Shown one piece after another: positions 54,042 to 63,687 of a DNA stretch of 64,000 bases. The DNA comes from DASUPK01 sp963744105. Its GTDB lineage: Bacteria; Actinomycetota; Thermoleophilia; Solirubrobacterales; 70-9. The notes below the pieces were generated by a model. It saw only the letters and a program-made list of their open reading frames with translations, was not told where the DNA came from and searched no databases. The position numbers and the translations under genes were made by a program. The stretch is from NCBI GenBank assembly GCA_963744105.1, contig CAVUSJ010000004.1, positions 310,001 through 374,000 of the forward strand, given 5' to 3'. Position 1 is the first letter of the stretch, and each line of letters starts with the position of its first letter.

Positions 54042-55184
54042 GTGACCGAACCGGATCCAGAGGGCGGGGCTAAGTCAGTCATCTCGCTGACCAGCGCGGC
54101 CATCGCCGCCTTGACCGCGGCGGCGACGCTAGTCGTGATTCCGGGAAGCATCGCCATGTGGCTGCGTCTCAAGCATGCTGGCTTGCCTCCCGATCCGGGT
54201 GTCATCGTCAGCTTGCCGGCTCACTTCTTGATCGCGATCGGTTTGACCTACGTTCTCTTTCCCCTCTTGGCGTTGATGACAGCCGCGGTCGTCACGGTCC
54301 TAGTGCCTGGGGACGAGGGCCAGACGAACTCCGTACTTCGCCATCCGAGGCAGGTTCTGGGTCACCCAGTAACCGAGGGATGGCAGAAGAGCTACCGCTG
54401 GTCGACCATTGCTGTCGTCGCCTTTCTCGTTCTCGTGCCCGCCGCTTTGATCTGGGCCGTCGGGTCGACTCGGCTTTGGTTGGTTATTCCCTTGGCCCTG
54501 CTCTCGCCGCTGATCTGTCTGTCCCTGAGCGCTCGCATTGCCGAGAACTGGAAGTCTCACCCCGATGCCCTGTCGGCCGTCGTCCTCTCCGCCGTCGTTG
54601 CCGCGGTGATCTTCACCCCTTGGGCGATTGACTTTGCCGTTGTCCGGGCCGCTTTTCCCCAGGCCACGGTTTGCACCTCGCAAGGCGATCGTCTCGAGGG
54701 ACCCTTCGTCGGCGAGACCAGTGACCGCGTCTACATCGGCGAGCCGCCGGTACGGATTGTCGCCGCCGTCAGACCGCGCACCGAGAACGTCCTCGAAGAT
54801 GTCCTCCCAGCCGACCGCTACGGACTGCGGTTCGTTCCCGCACTGACCAAGGGGAGCCTGCTCGGATCAGACCTCGCAGTTGCCGACCTGGGATTGATCA
54901 ACTCCCAGGTCCCACAACCGCTGAGCGTTCCGCTGGTCGGCTACTTCCACAAGCCGGATAAGGCCTCGACCAAGCTGGCCCGTCAAGAGGGCGTCAAGCC
55001 GGTGCTGCTCCAGCGCACCTTCGAACAGCAGCTCAGGCCGACGATCAACGCCGCGCTGGCCCACCGTTCGTTGGTGCCGGTAAGAGGCGCCCTGGAGATC
55101 GCCTCCATCCCAGCCTCGCAAGTGACGCGGATCATGATCGGCGGCCGGGCGAGCTGCCCGGTGAAGCCGGCGCCAGGCTCCTAG
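54042..55184 (+). CDS. membrane protein, paralogue of the Vps62-like protein downstream
   Basis: 380 residues from a GTG. Six membrane helices in the first 210 residues, the first being IPGSIAMWLRLKHAGLPPDP; after the last helix comes an extracytoplasmic domain with CTSQGDRLEGPFVGETSDRV and YIGEPP. The helix-loop text MWLR ... LP-D and the GETSDRVYIG motif are repeated in the protein at 58201, so the two are relatives; this one lacks the Vps62-like end. A single C-terminal Cys follows a conserved RIMIGGRASCPV. Function unknown. Convergent with the PLD gene, 1 bp apart. Confidence 0.65.
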   Translation: MTEPDPEGGAKSVISLTSAAIAALTAAATLVVIPGSIAMWLRLKHAGLPPDPGVIVSLPAHFLIAIGLTYVLFPLLALMTAAVVTVLVPGDEGQTNSVLRHPRQVLGHPVTEGWQKSYRWSTIAVVAFLVLVPAALIWAVGSTRLWLVIPLALLSPLICLSLSARIAENWKSHPDALSAVVLSAVVAAVIFTPWAIDFAVVRAAFPQATVCTSQGDRLEGPFVGETSDRVYIGEPPVRIVAAVRPRTENVLEDVLPADRYGLRFVPALTKGSLLGSDLAVADLGLINSQVPQPLSVPLVGYFHKPDKASTKLARQEGVKPVLLQRTFEQQLRPTINAALAHRSLVPVRGALEIASIPASQVTRIMIGGRASCPVKPAPGS

Positions 55185-55185
55185 C

Positions 55186-56919
55186 TCAGCCGACGAAGAC
55201 CTCGCGCTCGCGGAACTTGGCACTTCCACGGGTGAAATAGTCCTTGCTCCAGTCCTGACTGCGAGTCTGCAACTGCAGGGGTGCGGCCTTGGTCGCGTCC
55301 TGCATCGCGGCCCGGAAGCGGTAGTGATCAATCAGGCGGATCGCTTCAACGGCGTAGGTCGAGCAGATCGCCGGATCGCGAAAGACGAGCAGGTTGTCCC
55401 CGTTGGCTTCCTCACCGCCGGCGGCGAGGTTGGAGGAGCCGGCGAAGACCGCCGGGTCAGCGCCGTTGAAGTCGACGACCACGAACTTGTGGTGGATCAC
55501 CTGGCCCATGCCGCCGCTGATCTCGGCTTGGAAAGGCTCGGGCACTTTGGAGTGGAGATAGGAGAAGGGAATGAAGACCGGATCCTTCCCCGGTGAGGTG
55601 ACGTCGAGGCCGCCGTCGAGTCTCTGCGTCGTCCCGAAGGCGTAGAGCTCGGGTCTCTTGGGCAAGGCGCGCACCTGGTCGAGAACGGGCCCGCTGCCGG
55701 CACCGATTTCCATGATCGCGAAGAGGACCGAGCTCTTGGCGCCCTTGATTTCCTCCGCCACAGGCTCGAGCGACACTCCGGCGTCCGCGTGGGGAGCAAA
55801 GCTGACCTGGAAGTTGGGCAGCTTCGAATCCTTGCCGGGAAGGTCGGGGAACCACTTCGAGGCGATTGGGCTCTTGGGAAAGCCGTTCGGATCGGCCCAG
55901 GCTTGGTTGAACGCCTCCTCGTAGAGGGCCGCGGTCGCCGGATCGTCGAAGACGAAGACGTTGTTTGACTGGACGTAGAGCCCGCGGATGGAGAAGTTGG
56001 CCGAGCCGCTCAGGACCTTGACCGGTTTGCCATCGCGCTTCTGAATCAGGATCTTGTCGTGGGCAAAGCGCTGGAAGTGGCCAACCTTGACGTTGTCCTT
56101 GCCTGCCGACTTGGTGATTGCCTCAAGGGCCGCTACCTCGCGGGGAGGAGTCGTGTCGCCTTTGGCCGCGACATGACTCGCTGAGTTATCGAGATAGAGG
56201 CGCAGACGTGAGCCCAGCGCCTCCATCTTGCGAATCACGTCGGGCTCGTTGAAGTCGTAGGCGAAGACGTCGAGCGAGAGCTTCGGGTCGGCGACGGTCT
56301 CGTCGAGCAGCTCGAAGATCAGCTTGCCGGCATGGGAGCCGAGCCACGAGTAGCGCTCGGCGTAGGGCTTGGTGTTGAAGTCGATCGTCGCTGGCGTCGG
56401 CTCGACGGGTTCGTTGTGGAAGCGCTCGGCGTAGGCCTGGGAGGAGAGATAGCCGCGGGTGAAGCCGAGATCGAAGTTGCCGTAGCCCTCGTCCCAGAGA
56501 TCGAGGCTGACTTCGCCGCCTGGCCCAGCCTCGATCTCGTTCTCTGAGCCCTTCTTGAACAGCATCGCCGTTGCCGTGTAGGTGAACTTGCCCTTGGTCA
56601 CCTGGGGCGGGTAGTCGACCCAGTGGAACTTCTGGATCGGGGCCTCGCTCGTCGGCGTCCACTCGCGCTCCGCGGGCGACGTCTTGGCCGTGATCTCCTG
56701 GGCGAAGCTGAGGCGATTGAGCAGCGGGTAGGGCTTGCCGGCCGGCGGATCGCACTCGATCGCGAAGCCGGCGAGGTCCGGAGCGAGCTTGGGGTCGACG
56801 TCGAAGGCCAGCAGGGTCGAGCCGTCACCGCGGTAGGCCTTGACGGTCAGCTCCCCGTCGCCCGAGCCTTTGACGACGTGCGCTCCCGTCCCGGCCTTCG
56901 ATCCTCTCGTCCGCGGCAT
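55186..56919 (-). CDS. phospholipase D-superfamily protein
   Basis: 577 residues. N-terminal 170 residues form two beta-sandwich (FN3-like) modules. Then a two-lobe PLD fold: lobe one has H287-D-K in FAHDKILIQKRD with GSANFS, lobe two has H476-x-K478-x4-D483 in VIHHKFVVVDFNG with GSSNLAAGGEEANGDN. Both halves of the active site look intact, although lobe one has a longer H-K to D spacing. PLD enzymes split phosphodiesters in lipids or nucleic acids. No signal peptide. It follows the papain-like protease gene by 9 bp on the same strand, so the two form an operon. Confidence 0.82.
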   Translation of the reverse strand: MPRTRGSKAGTGAHVVKGSGDGELTVKAYRGDGSTLLAFDVDPKLAPDLAGFAIECDPPAGKPYPLLNRLSFAQEITAKTSPAEREWTPTSEAPIQKFHWVDYPPQVTKGKFTYTATAMLFKKGSENEIEAGPGGEVSLDLWDEGYGNFDLGFTRGYLSSQAYAERFHNEPVEPTPATIDFNTKPYAERYSWLGSHAGKLIFELLDETVADPKLSLDVFAYDFNEPDVIRKMEALGSRLRLYLDNSASHVAAKGDTTPPREVAALEAITKSAGKDNVKVGHFQRFAHDKILIQKRDGKPVKVLSGSANFSIRGLYVQSNNVFVFDDPATAALYEEAFNQAWADPNGFPKSPIASKWFPDLPGKDSKLPNFQVSFAPHADAGVSLEPVAEEIKGAKSSVLFAIMEIGAGSGPVLDQVRALPKRPELYAFGTTQRLDGGLDVTSPGKDPVFIPFSYLHSKVPEPFQAEISGGMGQVIHHKFVVVDFNGADPAVFAGSSNLAAGGEEANGDNLLVFRDPAICSTYAVEAIRLIDHYRFRAAMQDATKAAPLQLQTRSQDWSKDYFTRGSAKFREREVFVG

Positions 56920-56928
56920 CCGTCGACG

Positions 56929-57702
56929 TCAGCTGACCGAGCGAATCGACCAGAAGTCGCTCGAGAGGGCGCGCTCGGTCAGATAGCCATAGGGGAGGGT
57001 GAAATAGCCCTTCATGCCCCAGCCCTCGCTCCAGGAGTTCCGGACCAGGAGGCGCTCGTCGGAGTCGTCGTAACCCACAGCCAGGACGGCATGGCCGCCC
57101 ATGAGCGTTTCGCCTTTGGCCGGCATCGGGGCGACGCCGGTCTTGGTCACCTCGTCTGACTCGAAACTCTCGTAGACGCTAAAGCCGAAAACGAAGGGAA
57201 AACCCTCGGCCAGGCAGCCCTTCATGTCGTCGAGCGAACGCTGGATCCGCTTGTACTCGACGGCCTGGGCCAGCTTTGCATCGCCATAGGCTTTCGCCGG
57301 CGGCTTCTCGCGGAACTTGGCGATCTCATAGGGCCAATCGGTCTCCGGCGGCGCGCCAACGGCGTTGACGCTCTTGATCCCGTCACGGAGCTGGGCGCCG
57401 CTGTCGGAGTCGATCGTGTTCTCAATCTCTCTCTCGCAGTAGTAGATGAAGAGACGTGAGGGGACGAACTCGTGCTCCTTCTGCTTCAGCTGGTCGAACT
57501 CGAGGGCTCCGCCGATCGCGTTCGCCGTGCAGGACCCGAGCTGCCCCTGGTCATAGACGGGCGGGCACTGCTCGCGCAGATCGACCTTTGGCGGAAGGAC
57601 CTTGACGACCTCCGGGGCGACGGCAAACTGGAGGTCGCGAGCATCGGGAAGATCCGGGGTCCAGCCGTAGCCGGCAACCGGACGAGTGACGATCTCGGCC
57701 AT
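56929..57702 (-). CDS. papain-like (C1A) cysteine peptidase
   Basis: 257 residues from the ATG that follows GAAGGAGG. The C1A active site is complete: Gln54 and Cys58 in DQGQLGSCTANAIGGALEF, His204 in GGHAVLAVGYDD, and Asn222 in RNSWSEGWGMKGYF. The N-terminal 45 residues (TPDLPDARDLQFA) are the short prosegment-like lead seen in bacterial C1A enzymes. No signal peptide, so probably intracellular. It is the first gene of the protease-PLD operon, with a clear palindrome 95 bp upstream. Confidence 0.88.
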   Translation of the reverse strand: MAEIVTRPVAGYGWTPDLPDARDLQFAVAPEVVKVLPPKVDLREQCPPVYDQGQLGSCTANAIGGALEFDQLKQKEHEFVPSRLFIYYCEREIENTIDSDSGAQLRDGIKSVNAVGAPPETDWPYEIAKFREKPPAKAYGDAKLAQAVEYKRIQRSLDDMKGCLAEGFPFVFGFSVYESFESDEVTKTGVAPMPAKGETLMGGHAVLAVGYDDSDERLLVRNSWSEGWGMKGYFTLPYGYLTERALSSDFWSIRSVS

Positions 57703-57796
57703 CAGGGCCTCCTTCAGGTAGAGCTTTCGGCCTCGGGCCATTCCCGGGCGCTGCTCGATCGGGCACACCCTCTCACACTCCCGCTCGGACAACAAA

Positions 57797-57814
57797 GGTG
57801 TGTACAAACACACC
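57797..57814. promoter_or_regulatory. operator-like palindrome upstream of the protease-PLD operon
   Basis: GGTGTGT-ACAA-ACACACC, a perfect 7-bp inverted repeat with 4-bp spacer, lies 95 bp upstream of the protease ATG. Its size and symmetry fit a dimeric repressor site (TetR or GntR type). No regulator gene is adjacent. The rest of 57703-57992 shows no other feature. Confidence 0.45.
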
Positions 57815-57992
57815 CGCCCATCCGTCCACCCCTTGACTTCCGGCGCCCGGCTCGGGTAGCTTCGGCGGGTCGAGAAACCCCCGTACATGCAGGGCCCGTG
57901 CGACGGCAACGCCTTCCACCGCGACGAATGGGAGAGATGAGAGTGGAGACGCGAGAAGGGGTGGGGCGGCCGCGGCCAGCTCGGCCCTGACA

Positions 57993-58204
57993 TCAGAGGA
58001 GCGGCGTCTCAGCCTCCTACTTCGCCTTACCGCTGGCAGCCTCTTCCTCGCTGCCCTGATCTACGCCCTCGGCCCAATCGTCACCTGGGGGAAGCTGCCG
58101 GGCACCGACTTCTTCCGCCAGCCGGTCTTATCGCCAACTCCGTTGTCAAGGTGACGATCCTCGGCCTCGCCGCCCGCTGGATCCCCGGCCTGGTTGCGAT
58201 TTGA
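57993..58204 (+). pseudogene. small membrane protein, frameshifted, start not resolved
   Basis: Frame one reads SEERRLSLLLRLTAGSLFLA, then LIYALGPIVTWGKLPGTDFFRQP; after a one-base shift near 58128 it continues LIANSVVKVTILGLAARWIP and ends at a TGA (58202-58204) that overlaps the TTG start of the next gene. That overlap supports the corrected reading. Upstream of 57993 the frame stays open for at least 15 codons but I find no clear start codon. Two hydrophobic segments, no known family. Confidence 0.4.
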
Positions 58205-60118
58205 GCCCGCCCGTTACCAGGCGGCCGACGACCAGCGATGGACCCTGGGCGATGGTCCTTCAGATACTTGGGGCCAGCGCCGCCTTGGCGACCTTCGTCG
58301 TCTTTATCGGCGGGGTGATGATGTGGCTCCGCTTCGACGCCATCGACCTGCCCGCCGACCGCGCGGTTGCCCTCCTCCCGCGCAGCGACCTGCTGGCCAC
58401 CGGCGCCCACTCCCTGGCGGCGCCGATCCTGATCGGCTTGGTGGTTGTCCTGGTGGTCTTCCTGATCGAGCCGCTCAACGACGAGGACAAGCCGACGATC
58501 CAGCTCTACGTAGCGATTGGCCTGCTCTTCGTGATCGCCTCGATCGTCGCCTTCCTGAACGTCAAGGGGCTCGACCTGGTCCCCTACGGCATGCTCATGT
58601 ATCTGGCCCTGGCCGCCGGCGCCGGGGTGGTCCTCTGGACAGCACATCGGACGAGAGGATTCCGGCCTCTCGGCTGGACCCTTTTTGCCTCCTTCGCGCT
58701 GCTCGGCGGTCTGCTTGCCGTGGTCACGACCGCAGGGTCGCCCAAGCTCGAGCCGGTGGCGATCGTGTTCAAGAGCACGACGGCGAGCGGTTCGCTGCGG
58801 GCAAGCCGCATCCAGGGCATCAGCGGCTTCCTCGTCGCGGAGACCTCGGACAAGCTCTACCTGGCCCCCTTACCGGGCAGCGGTGACCTCGCTGATCCCT
58901 TCGCCGACGCCGACCTCGATCGGATCGTCGAGATTCCTCGCGACAGCATCCTTCGACTCGCCGTCCGCGCGCCTGCCGGCGTCCACCCCGATGAGTCCGG
59001 CCGGGAGCAGGCCCAGTCGCTGTTTCAGGACCTCCGCGTCCAGCTCGCGACGGGAAAGCCGGCCAAGGCGCTGCCGGTGATGACCGACGACCCGGTCGAG
59101 ACCTTCGCTCCCCTGGTCAACCTCCATTCCCATGAGTCGGCCTGGCCGATGAACGTCAGCACCTTCCTCGCCCACGCCGCGTTGATCTGGGCTCACCCCG
59201 GGGCCTGCCCCGACTATGTCGCTGCTCTCCGGCGACACATCGCCGACCCCGCCGGCGCCACGCAGGCCTACGGCAAGATCGACCCCGCCAAGCTCGGCGC
59301 CGGCGGTTACTCCCACTACGCGAGCGATCCGAGCTGCCGCGACCTCACCTCGCGGCCCTTCACCACCGCCGAGCACACCCGGCCATCGGACGCCGACAGC
59401 CGTCCGGCTGGGCTCCCCCTCGACCAGGGCTTCTACCTGGATCTCGCCAACAGCGCACGGGCAGGCGAGCATCGCGTCATCCAAGAGGGCCCTCAGGACG
59501 TCCTCACCGGCGTCCACGCCTATTACGAGACCCACCCCGATTCGACCGGCGGAGCGGATGCAGAGCGGATCACCTACTGGCTCTTCTATGGACTGAGCGT
59601 GCCGCCGGGACTGAGCGGTGCGACCTCCGAGTTCGACCACGAGGCCGACTGGGAGCGGATCAGCGTCCTGATCAAGCGCGGCCCGGCCGCCAACGAGTGG
59701 ACTCCCATCTCCGCCCGGTACCATTTCCACGATCAGTCGCGCGACGTTCCATGGACTGCGGTTCGGACCGTCGCCGACGGCCAGGGGCCGCTCACCCACC
59801 CGCTCGTCTACAGCGCCCGCGGCAGCCATGCCTCCTATCCCCGTGCCGGCAGCTACGCCGCCCAGCTGCGAGTCGGAAGCACCGGCATCGTCACGGTCGC
59901 AGATCAGGCAATCGCCTGCCCCCGTTGCCCGGTCTGGCGAACCTGGCAGACTGCTCACCGACGCTCAGAAGGAGCCCTGGTACGGCTACGGCGGAGCCTG
60001 GGGCGCCGTCGGCACCCTCCCGGGCACGATCGGGCCGTTGGGTCCGTCCGCCTACAAGACCAAGGGCCAGGATCAGGTCGCCGAGAAAACGCTGGGGACC
60101 GTCCGTGCCTCGCCCTAG
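58201..60118 (+). CDS. membrane protein with Vps62-like C-terminal domain (end frameshifted)
   Basis: About 640 residues when corrected, from a TTG overlapping the previous stop. Five membrane helices (first IGGVMMWLRFDAIDLPADRA) lead to the motif GFLVAETSDKLYLAPL shared with the protein at 54042. Residues 290-620 contain a Vps62-type block with TYWLFYGLSVPPGLSG, FDHEADWERISVLIK and ARGSHASYP. Near 59950 one base seems missing: frame one goes to Arg-rich nonsense, the next frame continues LLTDAQKEPWYGYGGAWGAV to a TAG at 60118. Vps62-like domains occur in proteins of membrane traffic and in bacterial secreted or toxin-like proteins; its activity here is unknown. Confidence 0.6.
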
Positions 60119-60210
60119 GTACGGCTCTACGGCCGGACGGGAGAGCGGCCGTCCTCCAACCCGAGAGCCGTTGAGCACGCCAACCCACGCAGTCCTGGCA
60201 GAGGGACGAG

Positions 60211-62622
60211 ATGGCAACGATGGATGAGCACTTCGACGTCGTCGTCGTCGGCTCTGGCTTCGGCGGCTCCGTGACCGCCTGCCGTCTGGCCGAGGCCGGC
60301 CGACGGGTGCTCGTCCTCGAGCGCGGCAAGGCATATCCGCCTGGCTCGTTTCCGCGCAGCCCGCTCGGGCTCAAGAACAACTTCTGGGACCCGAGCGAGG
60401 GCCTCCAGGGGATGTTCGATCTCTGGTCCTTCGACGGCCTCGACGCGCTGGTCTCAAGCGGGCTCGGCGGTGGCTCGCTGATCTACGCCAACGTGATGAT
60501 CCGCAAGGACGAGCACTGGTTCGTGCACGAGGACCTCGCACAGGGCGGCCACGAGGACTGGCCGGTGAGCCGCGCCCAGCTCGACCCGCACTACGACCAC
60601 GTCGAGGCGATGCTCGACGCCCAGCCCTACCCCTACGAGCACGAGCCCTACTCGAGCACCCCGAAGACCCGCTCCTATCAGGCGGCGGCGGGCAGGCTCG
60701 GCCTGGACTGGTTCCTGCCGAAGCTGGCGGTCACCTTCCCCTCGGAACCCGGAGCGCCACCGGTCCCGGGGGAGCCGATCGTCGAGCCGCTCCCCAACAT
60801 CCACGGGCGCACGCGGCAGACCTGCCGCCTGGTCGGCGAGTGCGATCTCGGCTGCAACTACGGCGCCAAGAACACCCTCGACTACAACTACCTGAGCGCC
60901 GCCTGGCGGGCCGGCGCCGAGATCCGCACCCGCTCCGAGGTCCGCTCCTTCGAGCCGCGCGACGGCGGTGGCTACGCGATCCACTACGTCGAGCACGACC
61001 CCGAGCGCGAGGGAGAGGAGACCGACACCAATGCGCTGCCGGAGCTCAGCGTGAGCGCCGATCGGCTGGTGCTCTCGGCCGGGACGCTCGGGACCACCTA
61101 CCTCCTGCTCAAGAACCGGGCCGCCTTCCCGGGCCTCAGCCCCCGCCTGGGCACCCGCTTCTCGGGCAACGGCGATCTGCTCACCTTCGCCGTCCGCTGC
61201 ACGGAGGCCGGGGCGGACGGACAGCGCGTGCCGAGGCGGATCGAGGCGGGCTACGGACCGGTGATCACCAGCGCCGTCCGGGTCGCGGACGCCGCCGACC
61301 CGGGTGCGGCCGAGGGCCGCGGCTTCTATCTCGAGGACGCGGGCTATCCCGACTTCGCGAGCTGGATCCTGCAGGCAATCGACCAACCCTCGGTCCTGAG
61401 CCGGATGGCGCCGGCGGTGGTCGAGCGCCTCCTCAACCGCCTGCTCCGTCGCAATCGCGACACCGACATGAGCGCCGAGGTCTCGGCGCTGTTCGGCGAC
61501 GTCGGCTTGGCGTCCGGCGTGCTGCCGTTGCTGGGCATGGGCCGGGACATCCCGGACGGCAACATGTCGCTGGCCGACGGGCGGCTGCAGGTCGACTGGA
61601 GCAAGCACGGAGCCTCGAAGGACTACTTCGACCGCGTCCGCGACCTTTCCCGCCGGGTCGCCGAGGAGCTCGGCGGCGAGTTCAACGACGACCCGCTCTG
61701 GTACCTGAACCGGGTGATCACGGTGCACTCGCTCGGAGGCTGTCCGATGGGCCGCAGCGAGGAGGAGGGGGTGGTCGACGAGAGCGGTCAGGTCTTCAAC
61801 CACCCGGGACTTCACGTGGCCGATGGATCGGTGATGCCGGGGCCCGTGGGGCCGAACCCGAGCCTGACGATCGCGGCGCTGGCCGACCGCTTCGCCGACG
61901 CGATCATCGACCAGGGAACCCATGCGCCCGGGCGCTCGACCGCCGCGGCCGGGCCGTCGCCCGAGACCGGCACCGAACCCGCCCCGCCCGCCAGGACCGA
62001 TGCGATCAGCCTCGCCTTCACCGAGGAGATGAAGGGGTTCTTCAGCTTCGACGAGGAGGACTTCGACCGCGGCTATCGCGCCGGACGCGAGCAGCGCAGG
62101 GCCTTGATGTTCCACCTGACGATCACCACCGACGACCTCGATCGATTCATCGACACCCCCGAGCACCTGGCCCGCGCCGAGGGCTACGTGCGCTCCGACG
62201 CCCTCGGTGGCGGCGAGCTGGCGGTCGAGCGCGGTCTCTTCAATCTCTTCATCGACCACGACGGCGACCGGCGCCGAAAGCGGATGCTCTACCGGCTCTT
62301 CTTCTCCGATGCCGCCGAGCACCCGCTGACCCTGAGCGGATTCAAGGTGGTCGAGGACGATCCGGGCATCGACAACGTCTGGTCGGACACCTCGACCCTC
62401 TTCACCAGGCTGCTGCGGGGGCATGTCGAGGCCGAGGACGAGGACCAGGCGGAACTCGTCGGCTCCGGGATCCTGCACATCCACCTGCTGGACTTCGCCC
62501 GCCAGATGACCACCTTCAGGACGCGCCCCGCCGGGCGGGTCGACGCGGTCGCACGTTTCGGCGCCCTGTTCGCCGGGGAGCTCTGGGAGGTCTACGGAGG
62601 ACGGGCGCCGGGGAAGCGGTGA
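60211..62622 (+). CDS. GMC oxidoreductase, cholesterol-oxidase-like, with extra C-terminal domain
   Basis: 803 residues. The FAD fold begins with DVVVVGSGFGGSVTACRLAE and ERGKAYPPGSF; the GMC core continues with SSGLGGGSLIYANVMI, CDLGCNYGAKNTLDYNYL, and the active-site region VHSLGGCPMG followed by HVADGSVMPGPVGPNPSLTI. It most resembles cholesterol or sterol-alcohol oxidases. Residues 590-800 form an added domain rich in beta structure (MFHLTITTDDLDRFIDTPEH) that is also known on GMC/alpha-beta hydrolase fusions. No signal peptide. The stop overlaps the next start (GTGA). Probable role: oxidise a hydrophobic alcohol or sterol. Confidence 0.85.
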   Translation: MATMDEHFDVVVVGSGFGGSVTACRLAEAGRRVLVLERGKAYPPGSFPRSPLGLKNNFWDPSEGLQGMFDLWSFDGLDALVSSGLGGGSLIYANVMIRKDEHWFVHEDLAQGGHEDWPVSRAQLDPHYDHVEAMLDAQPYPYEHEPYSSTPKTRSYQAAAGRLGLDWFLPKLAVTFPSEPGAPPVPGEPIVEPLPNIHGRTRQTCRLVGECDLGCNYGAKNTLDYNYLSAAWRAGAEIRTRSEVRSFEPRDGGGYAIHYVEHDPEREGEETDTNALPELSVSADRLVLSAGTLGTTYLLLKNRAAFPGLSPRLGTRFSGNGDLLTFAVRCTEAGADGQRVPRRIEAGYGPVITSAVRVADAADPGAAEGRGFYLEDAGYPDFASWILQAIDQPSVLSRMAPAVVERLLNRLLRRNRDTDMSAEVSALFGDVGLASGVLPLLGMGRDIPDGNMSLADGRLQVDWSKHGASKDYFDRVRDLSRRVAEELGGEFNDDPLWYLNRVITVHSLGGCPMGRSEEEGVVDESGQVFNHPGLHVADGSVMPGPVGPNPSLTIAALADRFADAIIDQGTHAPGRSTAAAGPSPETGTEPAPPARTDAISLAFTEEMKGFFSFDEEDFDRGYRAGREQRRALMFHLTITTDDLDRFIDTPEHLARAEGYVRSDALGGGELAVERGLFNLFIDHDGDRRRKRMLYRLFFSDAAEHPLTLSGFKVVEDDPGIDNVWSDTSTLFTRLLRGHVEAEDEDQAELVGSGILHIHLLDFARQMTTFRTRPAGRVDAVARFGALFAGELWEVYGGRAPGKR

Positions 62623-63656
62623 GCGAGGATCTGGAGACCACCGTGGTCCCCTTCACCGCCGGCGATGGCCTTCGGTGCAACCTCCACCACGTCACCGGCG
62701 ATAGCGCGCCGAGCAAGGGCCCGGTCCTGCTCGTGCACGGGGCCGGGGTGCGGGCCAACATCTTCCGCCCGCCGACGGAGCGCAACCTGGTCCAGGTCCT
62801 CGTCGACTCCGGCTACGACGTCTGGCTCGAGAACTGGCGGGCGAGCATCGACATCCCCCACAACCACTGGACCCTCGACCAGGCCGCGCTCTTCGACCAC
62901 CCCGAAGCGGTGAAGACGGTCGCCGAGCGAACGGGCGCCCCGGAGATCCAGGCCGTGATCCACTGCCAGGGGTCGACCAGCTTCATGATGTCCGCGGTCT
63001 CCGGCCTCGTCCCCGAGGTGACCACGATCGTCTCCAACGCCGTCGCCCTGCACCCGGTCGTCTCGCGGCTGGCCAGGCTCAAGATGGACTGGGTCCTGCC
63101 GCCGGCCGCCAAGGTGCTCGGCTACCTGAACCCGCAGTGGGGCGTGAGGGGGGCACCCTGGGTGCTCCCCAAGGCGATCAGCGCCTGGGTCAAGCTCACC
63201 CACCACGAGTGCGACAACGACGTCTGCAAGCTCTCCAGCTACACCTACGGCGTCGGCAAGCCGACGCTCTGGCGCCACGAGAACCTGAACCCGGCGACGC
63301 ACGCGTGGCTCACCGGCGAGTTCGCCGATGTGCCGCTGACCTTCTTCGAGCAGATGGCGCGCTGCGTCAAGGCCGGCAGCCTGGTCTCGGTCGAGGGACG
63401 CCCGGAGCTGCCGGAGAACTTCACCGCCCAGCCGCCCGAGACGGACGCCCGCTTCGTCTTCCTGGCCGGTGAGCTGAACGCCTGCTTCCTGCCGGAGAGC
63501 CAGCGCCGGACCTATGAGTGGTTCGAGGGCCAGGCTCCGGGCCGCCATGGGTTTCACGCCTTCGATCGCTACAGCCACCTCGACGTGTTCATGGGCAAGG
63601 ACGCCGCTCGCGACACCTTCCCGGTGATCCTCGAGGAGCTGGGCGCCCGCGGCTGA
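62619..63656 (+). CDS. alpha/beta hydrolase with Cys in nucleophile position
   Basis: 345 residues from a GTG overlapping the GMC stop. Hydrolase fold: VLLVHGAGVRANIFRPP (oxyanion hole), nucleophile elbow AVIHCQGSTSF with Cys116 where Ser usually sits, acid region FLAGELNACF, and the base in FDRYSHLDVFMGKDA. The same HC-x-GS elbow occurs in the hydrolase halves of natural GMC-hydrolase fusion proteins, so this pair looks like the split form. It may cleave the product of the oxidase (ester or C-C bond). Cytosolic. Confidence 0.82.
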   Translation: MSEDLETTVVPFTAGDGLRCNLHHVTGDSAPSKGPVLLVHGAGVRANIFRPPTERNLVQVLVDSGYDVWLENWRASIDIPHNHWTLDQAALFDHPEAVKTVAERTGAPEIQAVIHCQGSTSFMMSAVSGLVPEVTTIVSNAVALHPVVSRLARLKMDWVLPPAAKVLGYLNPQWGVRGAPWVLPKAISAWVKLTHHECDNDVCKLSSYTYGVGKPTLWRHENLNPATHAWLTGEFADVPLTFFEQMARCVKAGSLVSVEGRPELPENFTAQPPETDARFVFLAGELNACFLPESQRRTYEWFEGQAPGRHGFHAFDRYSHLDVFMGKDAARDTFPVILEELGARG

Positions 63657-63687
63657 GCCCGGCCGCCGACGAGACCCCGCACGTCCG

